The notes beneath the pieces were generated by a model, which did not search any database, was not told the DNA's origin, and was given only the letters and a program-made list of their open reading frames with translations. DNA of 64,000 nucleotides, taken from assembly GCF_026914185.1 (NCBI RefSeq), contig NC_070574.1, forward strand, positions 3,872,501 through 3,936,500. The letters run 5' to 3'. The number at the start of each line of letters is the position of its first letter. The first letter of the stretch is position 1. The position numbers were made by a program, and so were the translations under genes. This stretch comes from Puccinia triticina (taxonomy: Eukaryota > Basidiomycota > Pucciniomycetes > Pucciniales > Pucciniaceae). Below, piece by piece: positions 24,822 through 36,166 of the stretch.

Positions 24822-26220
24822 ACGGACTTACTTTGCGCACTGTGGGGGTTGTCTTCTCGACGTCCCGCCCCCAGTGCGCGCTTTCGCCACGGCTCTTCGC
24901 GCACTGTGCATTCCCCCAAAAAAACGGCTTGCATTTCTTGAGATATTTTCTGATTAATCAATAGAATGACTTTTTATGATCCCCCTAAAAAATAATCAAG
25001 TCATTTAGGGGTCTCCTTGAGCCTAGAGAAAATTGACATGAAAAAATCATATTTTAACGCGGCAGGGACCTGTAATATCGCTTCCTGTGCCCCAGTAGCC
25101 CCAAAAATTTCACAGTATCATGGAACATGTGCAAATTCATGACCTGATAATTTTCAGAATTTTTCCCAGAGATATAAGGGGTGCGCGGCAGGCTTAGTAG
25201 GAAAATTACTGCTAACTGTATAGCTTTTTTGTTACACACCCAAACAGTCCCAAAATTTTGGAAATTTTTGCATTGTGGATATTCTCCGCGCCATAAATTT
25301 CTTGGCAATAGTGTGTCATGATAACATGAGATGTAGTGCGGCGGGCTTAGTTGGAAAATTACTGCTAACTTATCTCATGTTTTAATGACACACTATTGCT
25401 AAGAGCTTTATGGCGCGGAGAATATGCAAAATTGAAACATTCCTGAAAATTTCAGACTGTTTCAGTGTGTAACAAAAAATCTATACATGTAGCAGCCATT
25501 TTCCTACTAAGCCCGCCGCGCACCCCTTATATCTCATGTTATCATGACACAATATTGCCAAGAAATTTATGGCGCGGAGAATATCCACAATGAAAACATT
25601 TCTGAAATTTTGGGACTGTTTGGGTGTGAAACAAAAAAGCTATAAAGTTAGCAGTAATTTTCCCACTAAGCCTGCTGCGCACCCCTTATATCTCATTTTA
25701 TAATGACACACTATTGCTAGGAATTTCAGGGAATTAATTTGAAGCATATCTCTCTGTGCTCTCAAAATTTTGTGCCTTTGGTGTGTGTAACAAAAAGCTT
25801 ATACATATACGCAAAATAATAAACGCAATACCTATTTGGGCTACAGGAAAGCTGGTGAAAATTCTGAAAATTATCAGGTCATGAATTTGCACATTTACCA
25901 TGATACTGTGAAATTTTTGGGGCTACTGGGGCACAGGAAGCGATATTACAGTTCCCTGCCGCGTTAAAATATGATTTTTTCATGTCAATTTTCTCTAGGC
26001 TCAAGGAGACCCCTAAATGACTTGATTATTTTTTAGGGGGATCATAAAAAGTCATTCTATTGATTAATCAGAAAATATCTCAAGAAATGCAAGCCGTTTT
26101 TTTGGGGGAATGCACAGTGCGCGAAGAGCCGTGGCAAAAGCGCGCACTGGGGGCGGGACGTCGAGAAGACAACCCCCACAGTGCGCGAAGAGTTTTCCGC
26201 AGTGCGCAAAGTAAGTCCGT
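24822..26220. mobile_element. Foldback element, ACGGACTTACTT family, copy 2
   Basis: Ends ACGGACTTACTTTGCGCAC and GTGCGCAAAGTAAGTCCGT, flanked by TTATTT (24816-24821 and 26221-26226; 7 bp TTTATTT if the outer T is target). The arms pair over roughly 450 bp each (for example TTCTCTAGGCTCAAGGAGAC near 25995 against its complement near 25010). The centre (about 25150-25720) has repeated blocks of about 180 bp that include GGCGCGGAGAATAT and GCGCACCCCTTATATCTC in both orientations. No coding capacity. Confidence 0.9.
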
Positions 26221-26226
26221 TTATTT

Positions 26227-27107
26227 AAATGAATCCTTTCTCTCGGTCATACATAAGCAATTCCTTCTCTCTCCTTTACTCTTCTCTCCTCTTTCTCTCT
26301 CTCCTTTTTTTGATGAAGACGAAACAAAATGAATGCATCGTGTTCATATCCATCATGGCCATCATCATGATGCGTAATGTTTGTATGTATGGGACGATTT
26401 GGTTGATGTATTAGATACTTTATCTCACTTCTTTTCTTTTGTTCTTTTCAAAAAAAGCATCCGTAGATATATATATCTTAAATAGAACTCTACTTGTTTT
26501 GTTCCTTTTCGCAAATCTTCACATAATTACAAATTTTCTTTTTTTTTTTTTGACATTGATATATTATTGAGGTTTGTTTCTTGACTTGAATGTGTGCTTC
26601 TCTTTGATTATTACAAGAAAATGAACAAACTTAAGATAAATAGTCGAGAGGTTGTTTTGAAGATCTTCAACGTGAGAGGAAATTGATTACAAGTTGGCCG
26701 GCGTACTATACCTGTCCTCTTTTGGGGAAAGGGTGGATGATTTGCTGGTTAAGTCTGCTTGAGGTTGAGTTACACAGTGCTGGGCCCTTCTTAAATTGTT
26801 TGGGCCTCATGTTGCTTTTCTGGATGACAGCTGCTGGGAAACATTCACTGCTGTGACAACCTAAAAAAATATTATGCTGTATTGGCTATGTCCACACTGA
26901 AACGCCCACAATCCCACTCAAACCATGCCCCACCTCCAACTCCGACGATAAACCCAGGCTGCGTTTCGTTTCGAGTACCTTGAACGGCGATTGTCGCAAC
27001 TAGTAAGTTATTTCTTTTTTCCTGTCTGCTCTAACCCCTGCTAAGCTGCTCTCCATCGTCTGTGTTGTGGGTGATCCAGGAAGAAAGCGACAAGGTTAGA
27101 ATAGGTC
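26227..27107 (+). promoter_or_regulatory. Upstream region of PHO81
   Basis: 880 bp without a gene: AT-rich with polypyrimidine runs to about 26600, then more GC-balanced sequence. A possible 5' UTR intron is suggested by CTAGTAAGTTA near 27000 and GATCCAG near 27078. No phosphate-response element can be assigned with confidence. Confidence 0.4.
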
Positions 27108-30100
27108 ATGAAGGTTCGCAGCCCATCCCACTTGTTCCCTTCATTTCCCCGCCGTTTTGAATGTCTGCAAGCCATCGATGGCTTGATGACCAGCTGACTC
27201 TCGACTTGTATGGCAGTTCGGAAAGCAGCTTCAAGCTCAGCAGATTCCCAGCTGGACCGCGTACTATCTGGACTACAAGGGCCTCAAAAAGGTGCGATTG
27301 ACCGCTCTACGCCACGCCCCCTTTCTTTCTCCCTCCCCCTCCTTCTTTCTCTCGGTCTCCACTCTTGAATTGTGTCGGGGTGGACGCGCCTCAACCCCAA
27401 GATATTCTCCGACAGATCATCAATTCTCTGGCCCAAGGACGACCCGCAGATGCTGCCCTCCTGGCTGCTGGCATCTCCCCCGCCATCGCCTCTCCAAGTC
27501 CTGCAGACCCCCTTCAACACTCAGAAGCAGACCAACAGCTCCAGCTACTCCCCGAGTCCTACAATGGCCAAACTGCAAGTCCGGAGAGCAATCTCAAACT
27601 GCACAAGGCTGCTTTCTTTTTCAAGCTGGAGCGAGAACTTGAAAAGGTCAGAATCCCTCACCCACCTCTACAGCCTACATAATAGTATTTCTCATCTTAG
27701 ATACCTCCCCGGATTCGCGGCAGATCAATCAATTTTACTTGCAAAAAGAATCTGATCTCAAGGTCCGCCTGAGAACACTGATCGACAAGCGCAAGGTGGT
27801 CCAATGCAGCCGCACTCGCAAATTGACTAAGGATAACTCAAGTTTTGCAACTCTCTACGAAGGATTTCGACATTTTGAGGAACATCTCCGCAAGCTCCAA
27901 GCCTTCGTCGACATCAATCAGACCGGCTTTCGAAAGATTTTGAAGAAGTGGGACAAGCGCTCGAAATCGAGTACCAAGGAGCTATATCTGTCCCGCCAAG
28001 TCGAGGTTCAACCGGTCTTCAACCGTGAATGCATTGCCGAATTGAACGATGCAGTGGCCGCAAACATCCTCGAATTGGAGGAGCTTCTCGTCGACTCCGA
28101 CGATCGCCAGCCCCGCTCGCATGCCTCCGATCCTAGTGCTGATCAAATCTCAACCGCTTGGAAGCAACAGCAACAACGAGTTGTACTTGACCATCCCGCC
28201 TCACAGCGAACAACAACCCTCCAAACCGCTGTCGAGATCGACATCATCGAATTTGAAGAGCTGGAAACCAATCTGATCCAAGCCGTCAAGGCTGACAATC
28301 GGGAGCAGGTTGCCGAGCTACTCCATCTCTTACCTCTTCCCAGCTCCCCTCTCGAACAGACAACGTCGGTCCGGAGCAGGCTGGGCCGAATCCTTTGGAA
28401 AGCCGCTCTCAGCGTCGAAGAACCACAGACACAAGCCGGTCCCAACAGCCATAGCGCTCAGATTGGCAGCAGTCGGATGGCCATCCTTACCCCTTCAACC
28501 GCCATGGTTGAAAACGACTTGATCCCATCATCCCGGCTCGATTTCTCATTCGTGGATGACATTAGTGGTCGATCTTGTTTGCACGAGGCTGCCAGCGCTG
28601 GTCGCACTCGATTGATCCGCCAAGCCATCGAACACAAGGTCTCGGTCTCAGCTCCCGATGTTTACGGTCGACAGCCCTTGCATTATGCAGCCATGAGCGG
28701 CTTTGCCCAGGCATGTCAACTACTACTGAGCTACAACGCAGATCCATACTGTGTTGATCACGACGGCTATACACCATTGATATACTCAGTCACGAAGGGG
28801 CGAGTAGATTGCGTACGAATCCTGCTCGATTCGGGTATCTCCTTGGAGCCTGCCAGGCATGCTGGTCTGCTTCCTCTCTCACTAGCATGTCAGCATGGCC
28901 ACGAGGACATCGCTTTGCTGATGCTCAAACGTGGCAGTCAGGTCCTTGCCAATCAGGAGGGGATGTGGCCTCAGCACCTCGCGGCGCGTGAAGGGCATGC
29001 GGCATTGCTACGACTTCTGGCGGATGCGGGCGCAAACATGGATGAGCGGGACACATTCTCTCAATGGACCCCACTGTTCCATGCGGCAAGTGAAGGCCAT
29101 ACCGAATGCGTCGAGGCGCTGATTGCGTCAGACTGTGATTGCCAGGTGTTGGACGAAAGCCGCAAATGTCCGATCCATTACGCTGCTTGGCAAGGGCACA
29201 TTGGCTGTGTCAACTTATTACTTGCTAAACAGCGATCGATGCGGTTGAACGGCGTGGCAAAACAAGATAGCGAAATGACCACTTCCACTCAACGCGCTCC
29301 TTCTGTTCCTAATGGAGCGTTTCCTTCTGATGTAGCGAAATCCGGCAGCTTGATGACGGGCTCGTCTACAGGGATAGAGCTGGCCGACACCGATGTGGAT
29401 TTGATTCCTGATCTTTCCCTTCCACCGCCAATCATCCCATTCAGAATATACGGCCATAATTACTTGGACAAAAAAGCGTTGGTGCAGCTCTTCCTAGGAC
29501 ATCCGAACACGGCCCGGTCGACACGCAAAGCGATCCAGTTATACGGACAACCTGAGCTCACATCGCTCAAGCTGGTCATCAGCAACCGTTCAGATGTGGC
29601 ATCGGCGGTCCACAGTACGATTTTACCGCTCGACTATGAGCGTGAATCATTCTCTTTCCACACGGATAGCGTTGATCACTTTGCGCTGGAATTCGAGCTG
29701 TTCCCCACCTTTGGAACGAAGATCATGGGCAAGGCCGTTGGTCTGCCCTCCAACTTCGAAGGGCCCTGCAATCAGAAACCCTGCGTATTACCACTGTTAG
29801 ATAAGTACCTCAAGGTGATCGGCGAGGTGGCATTTGAATTGAATGTGATCAGGCCGTTTCGAGATGTTCAATTATCATTTGGAGGGCGGGTTGAAACGTA
29901 CTGGAAAGCCATGACCAACTTCTCGGCTTCAACCATCCAAGCCGACTCGCCAATGGGATCGCCCTTTGGAACTCCTTCCATCAACCTCGCCTCAAACGCT
30001 TTTGTAACGGCATCGTCTCTTTCTGGAAAGTATGTCCAGGTATCCGTGCAAGTCACTCGGGATGGCGTCCCCGTCGTCTATTCCGGCACCACTCTCAACG

Positions 30101-31100
30101 TCTATGGCTTCGAAATCCCGATGTACAATGTAACAAGTGTCCAATTCATGAAGCTTGCCAGCGATCTTTCACGGACGTTTGAGAGTTGCTCGTTGGCTCC
30201 CGACGATCAATCGGCGGACCATTGGCACAACTTCCTCAAGAATAGCATGGTCACCTTGGAATCCGTCTTGGACCGACTCCCGATCAGCTTGGGGCTCGAC
30301 CTCGAGATCGCCGACCCTGGGCTCAGCCAACATGGCTCGTTAGACCTCAACACTTTTGTCGATGCTATCCTCAAAACCATTTACGACTCCACCACCAAAT
30401 CGACCCCCCAGAACAATTCGCACAGACGCCATCGACGTCGGCTTGTTTTATCTTCCTTTGAACCTTTGGTGTGTACCGCATTGAATTGGAAACAACCGAA
30501 TTGTAAGCGAACCATCCATCCAAGTCCTCTTCAGAGAAACCTTTCGAAGAGATCCTCACTCTACCTCCCCTCTTGCTCCTTCCTGTGCTTCCGCTTTCCC
30601 ACAGATGCGGTCTTTTTCGCTTCGGATTGCGGGGTGTCGGGATGGAACGAGGCCGCCGGACAGCTCGTTACCCTCTCCACTCCGACAACAGAAACAAGTA
30701 CTGCTACAGGGCGTGGGGATCACGAGCTGGATCGCCGGAGGGGGAGTATTCTCGAGGCCGCAAAAGTGGCTAAAGCCAATAACTTGCTCGGAGTGAGACT
30801 CAATGCTACACTATTGGTCCGCTACCCTTCCCTTCATCCCAGCCCCAAAAATATAAAAAATATACCCCTCCTTTTTCATCTAACTGTTCCTTATTTATTT
30901 ATTTTGGCTGGGATTTTGTTTTGTTTGTTTAGTTGCGGGTCCCGTCGTTGATCCAAAGCACCAAAGAGATGGGCCTGTTGTTGAGCAGCTTCGGGCCGGA
31001 AAGTAACGCGACTATCGGCCTCGGAGTCGACGGATATATGTCGACTGCTGGCGTCTTCGAATACGCGTCGCACGTCGAACACGACTTGATCGAATCCTAA
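27108..31100 (+). CDS. PHO81: Pho81-like protein: SPX + ankyrin repeats + degenerate GDPD
   Basis: Exons 27108-27113, 27217-27291, 27416-27646, 27724-30502, 30605-30816 and 30933-31100 join in frame to 1156 residues, close to yeast Pho81. The N-terminal SPX domain starts MKFGKQLQAQQIPSW across a two-codon first exon and ends with the lysine-rich helix NQTGFRKILKKWDKRSKS, the inositol-pyrophosphate binding surface of SPX domains. Six or so ankyrin repeats follow (about residues 380-605: GRQPLHYAAMSG, GYTPLIYSV, WPQHLAAREGH, WTPLFHAASEGH, CPIHYAAWQGH). The C-terminus (about 870-1150) is GDPD-like, ending in LNWKQPNY, FFASDCG and SLIQSTKEMGLLL. The usual HRG and E-x-D catalytic residues are absent (QVTRDGVPVVYSG where an HD is expected), which fits Pho81/NUC-2 rather than an active Gde1. 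In fungi Pho81 inhibits the Pho80-Pho85 CDK on phosphate starvation and so activates PHO genes. A poly(A)-like AATAAA occurs at about 31224. Confidence 0.9.
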
Positions 31101-31839
31101 CTCCCCTTCTTCCTTACTTCTCTTCCCATGTTCATCATCCCAAAATCTCACTTTTATTTTGTTTTCTCATCAGTCATAGATCCAATTTGTTTCTCTCATT
31201 CAAGATTCTTTATACATATATACTTGTTTTTCGTAATCATGAAATAAAAGCCACTGGTCCTTGTAGTTGGAACGCCGATTAATCTATCTGAGTACCTTCG
31301 CAGACCTGAATGGCTGACCATCCGTGGAGGGGACATATCAGCCATGGAAGGTCAATTTTCCATTGGCCTCTACTCTACGCTCTCCTTTTGGCCCGTTTGG
31401 ATTGGTGATAATATTTGGGCTCTGACTGAAGCCACCGTGGAAGGGATCTTTGGATAATGGTAATATTGAAACTGACACCGGTGCAGACCGGTCTCCATAC
31501 TCGAATCGGACACAGGAGAAGTAATGTCTATGGCACCAATGATGACGGCTATGCTTCCATGACAGACTTACCAGGTGGCAGTACCTCAGTGATTCATTTA
31601 CTAAGGACCCTGTAGTCACAAACACATTTGTTTTGCGAGATCGGCAGTCAAAGTACTCGGGCATCTGCTTCTCAAAGATGAAATTTCATTTTGAGTCGCT
31701 AGAACGAGCAAGCTTTAACTATTCTTGGTAGAATAGTTGGGGAGTCAAGCAGAGTAACTTAACATTTCGCATTGTTCCTATGATAGCCTATGATACCGAA
31801 ATCTTTCTAGCACTTGTACCGGCAAACTGAGACGACTCG
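31101..31839. other. 3' flank of PHO81, no gene seen
   Basis: The first 150 bp are probably the PHO81 3' UTR. The rest has only short open frames with no recognisable product. Confidence 0.4.
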
Positions 31840-31848
31840 CATTTAAGC

Positions 31849-32700
31849 CTAACTTAACTAAGACCCTCTCTTTGTGGAGGGGGGACGCCGTCCCGCAGGG
31901 ACTCTCCGAAGGAACTTATACACTATGCGCCAGTGCTTGCCCTACTCTTTCTTGTTTTTTTGCTGTTTTCCATTCTATTAGGGGGGTTCACAATTGAATT
32001 TTACTAAACTTTGGAGCCAAATTTAAGGCCCTTGTGAACAAAATTTTAAAATTTTGGGAAAATGCACAGCAGCAGGTGATACTGATCAGTCAGTGCAAAT
32101 TATCAATTTTTTTTAAAAATGTTCATAAACACCTTAAAATGTGTCCCAAAGTTTTGTAAATTTCAATTGTGAACCCCCCTATTGCTTGTACCTCCTCAGT
32201 TTTGAGGAATAGCATGAAGGTTCCGCTGAGCCAAATGACCCCTTTCTTCTCCTGCATCTTGTAGGATATGTAGCATTATTTTTGGACCTTCTCACCATTT
32301 TTTACTGTCATAATAAGACTTTCAAAGTGCTCAGGTTTGATGGCACCACTCCCTGTACTCTGACTGGTGGCTTTACATTACATAATCAGCCTGCGGATGT
32401 ATTGCCCATGGAAAACAAGGTAAAAGACCTATTTTGAAGTGAGTGGGACACTTGATTTTAGGCGTGCTTGTAGAGAAGAAGCAGGCAGTCATGGCACACT
32501 GAACAAGAAAAAAAAAGGTTGAGTGGATCAAATTTGATAGTGTTTCTTATAAAATAATGCCCTGCCAAATGCCAAAAAGAGTAGGGCGGGTAGGGGGGTA
32601 TACGGCGCAAGTCCCTCCTTTGGAGGCTTGCTTTGCAAGGGGCGCTCCGCGCCAGCCAGGCTGCACCAGGCCCTCCAAAGAGGGTCTTGTGTTAAGTTAG
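31849..32700. mobile_element. MULE-like element with CTAACTTAACTAAG termini, copy 2
   Basis: Termini CTAACTTAACTAAGACCCTC and GAGGGTCTTGTGTTAAGTTAG (last base 32700) with inner GC-rich inverted blocks. Perfect 9-bp duplication CATTTAAGC at 31840-31848 and 32701-32709. Same family as 17269-17849. It carries a nested GGGGGG-ended MITE at 31981-32179. Confidence 0.9.
31981..32179. mobile_element. 199-bp MITE, GGGGGGTTCACAATTG ends
   Basis: Left GGGGGGTTCACAATTGAA and right TTCAATTGTGAACCCCCC are inverted copies, flanked by TA (31979-31980, 32180-32181). Arms extend to AAACTTTGG and its complement. Nested in the MULE-like element. Related by ends and TA target to 1983-8824 and 9765-9986. Confidence 0.9.
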
Positions 32701-32716
32701 CATTTAAGCCTACCAT

Positions 32717-34449
32717 CACCAGGAAAATTTTCATGTCAACTGGGGGCAGGTGATGTGAAGGCATCTCCAGTTCAGTCTCCATTCCAACTCCACTCTGAAA
32801 AATGGCCCACCACTGGTACTGCTCATTCCGATAGTATGTACTCACGTTAGCACGGCTCATTGACTCAGGCCATATTCTGCTCAGAACATGTATGTATATG
32901 TATATGTACATCCATGAATGAGCTGTGCAGTCCCCTTCTCTGGTCATCCAGATGGGCCTTCCCTCCACTCAATGGCTAGTACTCATGCTTGCAAAGACAC
33001 AGGGACCTTGAGGCGGACTCGCCCTTTTAACTCTCCTCCCAAACGCAACCTCTGTGTCTGAAATTAGGGTCTCCTGGGATTGCCAGACTCACACGCATGC
33101 GTGTAGTCTGACGCCTTGGTCCTTGCACAGTGCAAGGGCCAAGAGGATCCGCTTGGCTAACCTCTCCTCCCTTACGGACACCTCTTGGCCCTTGGGATCC
33201 CTCTCAGGGGACCTCAAGCCGATGCAATGCCGTGAGGAGGGGAATCCCTAGCGGACTGGGGACCACACATTCCCCCCAACCCCCACACAGAAGTCTTGGA
33301 GTTCGCCTCCTGGGTTCTTGGGATTCCCCTTGGCGCCGCAGTATAGCGCCAAACCTGTGAGTAGGAACAGGACGGCTCCCGCCGCAAGCTCCATTGTAAC
33401 CGCTAAGCACGGGCGGCAAGCATGCACAGCACACCTGCCCTGCCAGAAGGCCGTCCTGCCGCGTCTAGGTCAGAATGCGAGTACACATGGCCATCCAAGT
33501 GGGCCTCCTCTGCCTGGTGGCCAGGAACAACCGGCCATCCAGTACACCCCAGACGCACAAAAGAGGTTTCCCTTTGGACAACCTTTGAAGTGGGGGGTCA
33601 CATTTGAAAGTGCCAATTGAGCTCACTAGTTTCAATGACCGGTCATTAGTCTTGATGATTGGTCATTAGTTCCGATTACCGGTCATTAGTATTGATGACC
33701 GGTCATCCTACCAATGACCATTGATTAATATGGATGACCGGTCATCCTATCAATGACCAGTCATTGGTATCAATTACCAATGACCGGTCATTGCTAGGAT
33801 GACAGATCATTAGTATCAATGACTGGTCATGGGTATCAATAACCGGTCATTAGTATTGATGACCGGTAATTGATAGGATGACCGGTCATTAGTATTGATG
33901 ACTGGTCATCCTATCAATGGGTCATGGGTATTGATGACCGGTCAGTACTAGGCGATGTATGTGGCGCGCGGTGTAGTGTGCGTGGTGTGTGAGGTGCTCC
34001 CCAAGAGGGCCGAGTGTTGGGTTGGAGCAGAATTGCCACAAGTGGAAGTTGGCGAGTTGAGGGGACTCGGAAGGCATTTGGCGAATCAGGTAGCAAGTCC
34101 GTTGGACCCCAAAAACTGGCCCGACTTGCTAAATTAGGGTTGCGAGTCCCCCTTTAGCAAGTCCGTTGGAGATGATGGTGGACGCTCTCAGGCCTGAGAC
34201 TGAGGGGGTAAATATGTGTTCCTGGGTATGTTCCTCAACATTTGATAGTCCTGAGCTGTGAAGTTCAGCTATGTATGTAGGAAGATCAGGAGCTGAATGA
34301 GTCTTGCGCAGCATGCAGTCTACCCAGCTGTAAATGCATACAGCAGAATGGGCGGCATGGCACAAAAGTTGTGCCAGAATAGCACCACAGTTTCAAGCAT
34401 TGTTCCTTCATGTCACCTGCCCCCAGCTGACATGAAACTTTTCCTGGTG
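32717..34449. mobile_element. CACCAGG-ended TIR element, copy 2
   Basis: Left CACCAGGAAAATTTTCATG then TCAACTGGGGGCAGGTGA; right is the inverted form (TCACCTGCCCCCAGCTGA, then CATGAAACTTTTCCTGGTG). The flanking 3-mers (CAT and TGC) do not match, so target duplication is lost or the boundary is off. The left end lies 8 bp from the MULE-like element's duplication. The interior includes GC-rich unique sequence (33000-33600), the GACCGGTCAT array and a repeated TAGCAAGTCCGTTGGA (about 34091 and 34157). Confidence 0.8.
33630..33955. repeat. Array of GACCGGTCAT palindromes
   Basis: About 15 copies of GACCGGTCAT or one-base variants (GACTGGTCAT, TACCGGTCAT) at spacings near 20-25 bp, separated by AGTATTGAT or CCTATCAAT. 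The interior of the CACCAGG element. Confidence 0.88.
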
Positions 34450-34741
34450 TGCATGCTCCATGGACTTGCGATTGCCACATTAGCACTCTTCACGTAAGCT
34501 AAACATCAGCAAGATTGAAATAAAGTTTATCCCATTGTGCCAGCCAATTTGGCTGGGAAAGTATGCTGATGTATATCTCTCACCATGGTCATAGATTTCT
34601 TACGTGAAAAGTGTTATTGTCATCACCAACATAATCAGCATCCTTGAAGGAACGCTCTCACTACTTTTGATATCATTGTTCAATCACTCTGATTGTAAGG
34701 CAAATTACGCTCATCATTTCCGACTTTCATTCTGTCTGTGG

Positions 34742-36166
34742 ATGATGCTGCTTTCAATACCACTCTTGGCTTCTTTTTTCTGGTTCAGCCAATCGGTGAA
34801 TCCCAGGAGCATTAAAAACGTCAGCTCAAGCGATGCGAAGAACCATAGCTTCACTAAAAGGGCAACCCTTCCTCGTGATCCGCCTTTCAGTACATTTCAG
34901 GTACAGGTACTTCTTTTACCACAGCATGATTCTTTCCCATTCCACTGACATCTTTAGGCATATAAAAATGCCTTACATTGTTACTCTAACCCAACCCTCC
35001 TCTCAGACGATTTGTTTATGGCTAACCTGTGCATTCGCCTTTAACGCTATACGTGATGATAGATCTCAGATGGGGCAGGTGGGATTGCTGGAAGTTGCGG
35101 AAAGTTGGCTGCAAAAAGTTTCAAGTCGGATAAATTTGGCTTCAATCAAAAGACCCTGATCAGACCAAACCCTACATTCATTGCCCAAGTCAATAGAGTT
35201 GAATTGGACAATTGTAATCGGATGACCAAGACGGCTGTTGCTGCTGAAACTGACTTTAACAATGCAATAGCTGTAGGCCTTGACAAAACCCAGAAAAATA
35301 GTTTTGAAGCGTAGTTGCTGATCACATTTCTCTTTATCTTTGGGGTCCTGGTTAGTCTGCTGCAACAAGCAAAAATAAAGGCCTGGCAACTGAGCTTCAG
35401 AATGGCAAGGTAAGCTCCATGTTTGCATTTGTATTCTTAAAACGTAAAATTCATAAAAGACTTACCACAATTATGCCTCATTTCAGATATGCAACAAAGT
35501 GCTCAAACTAACTGGTGGAACCAATTTTTTAAATCAATACAATACTGCTGAATCTGAAGAGAATAATGATATATGATTTTGATTTCATCACCTTCACTCA
35601 TCAAAATTCCAAGGTTCTGTGCTATGTCTACAGGTAAGTTTGGGATCAATCATTGCAAACACCTGTTTTTTTTTTTGGAAACAATATATACAATCAGAAT
35701 TGACAAGAGGTTTCATTACTTCATTGTGCTGACAGATGGAAGTGAAATTAGGAGTAACAGAGCCAAGGCGGACACAAAAGCTGGCCGAGGCAATCTCCAA
35801 GTCAGCAATTCACTTCATTCTCATCATCAACACTGCCAGCATAATTAGCTGGGCTAAGGTTATCCAAGTTAAACTGGGATGAACACAACCAATTTAAACT
35901 TGGTTGATCTCAACTGATGAAATATAAATCCAAGGTACCCCTCTTGGATTTATATTTCATTGGTCAAGATCAACCCATTTTGAATTGGTTGAGTGTATCC
36001 CAGTTAAACTGGGATGACTTCATCCCAGCCAAATATGCTGGCAGTGCAATCTTGAGTTTATTTGTTGAAATCAATTCAATGTTTTCTGCTTAGGCTCCAA
36101 CAGAATTTATTGCTGGATTCTGGGGCTTCTAACCAGAGAATGCGTTCATTCCTTAAGGTTGTCTGA
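34742..36166 (+). CDS. Candidate secreted four-cysteine protein, copy A (multi-exon)
   Basis: Inferred exons 34742-34900, 35070-35272, 35356-35409, 35487-35514, 35614-35633, 35736-35800 and 36094-36166. Exon 1 encodes a hydrophobic start, MMLLSIPLLASFFWFS, looking like a signal peptide by eye. Exon 2 has GIAGSCGKLAAKSF and DNCNRMTKTAVAA. Exon 3 ends TELQNGK, exons 4-5 read ICNKVLKLTGSVLCLQ, and exon 6 reads MEVKLGVTEPRRTQKLAEA. Copy B at 40549 has the same exon order and, for exons 4-6, identical lengths (28, 20, 65 nt), which supports the model. Exons 2-7 join in frame; exon 1 to exon 2 is one base out of phase in both copies, so a microexon or another splice site is missing. A CACTG MITE sits in the last intron. 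No family recognised; a rust effector-type protein is inference from the signal peptide and divergence. Confidence 0.65.
35831..36046. mobile_element. 216-bp CACTGCCAGC MITE (CACTA-like)
   Basis: Ends CACTGCCAGCATAATTAGC and GCCAAATATGCTGGCAGTG are inverted; the arms pair for almost 100 bp each (GATCAACC, AAATATAAATCCAAG). Flanked by CAA (35828-35830 and 36047-36049). A CACT start and 3-bp target duplication fit CACTA/EnSpm-derived MITEs. It lies in the last intron of secreted-protein copy A. Confidence 0.85.

Noticed and set aside
27108..31100. Active glycerophosphodiesterase Gde1
   Set aside because: The catalytic HRG and acidic residues are absent from the GDPD region, fitting Pho81 better.
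33630..33955. CRISPR-like array of repeated GACCGGTCAT units
   Set aside because: Eukaryotic context; units are variable palindromes with near-identical spacers inside a TIR element, and there are no cas genes.
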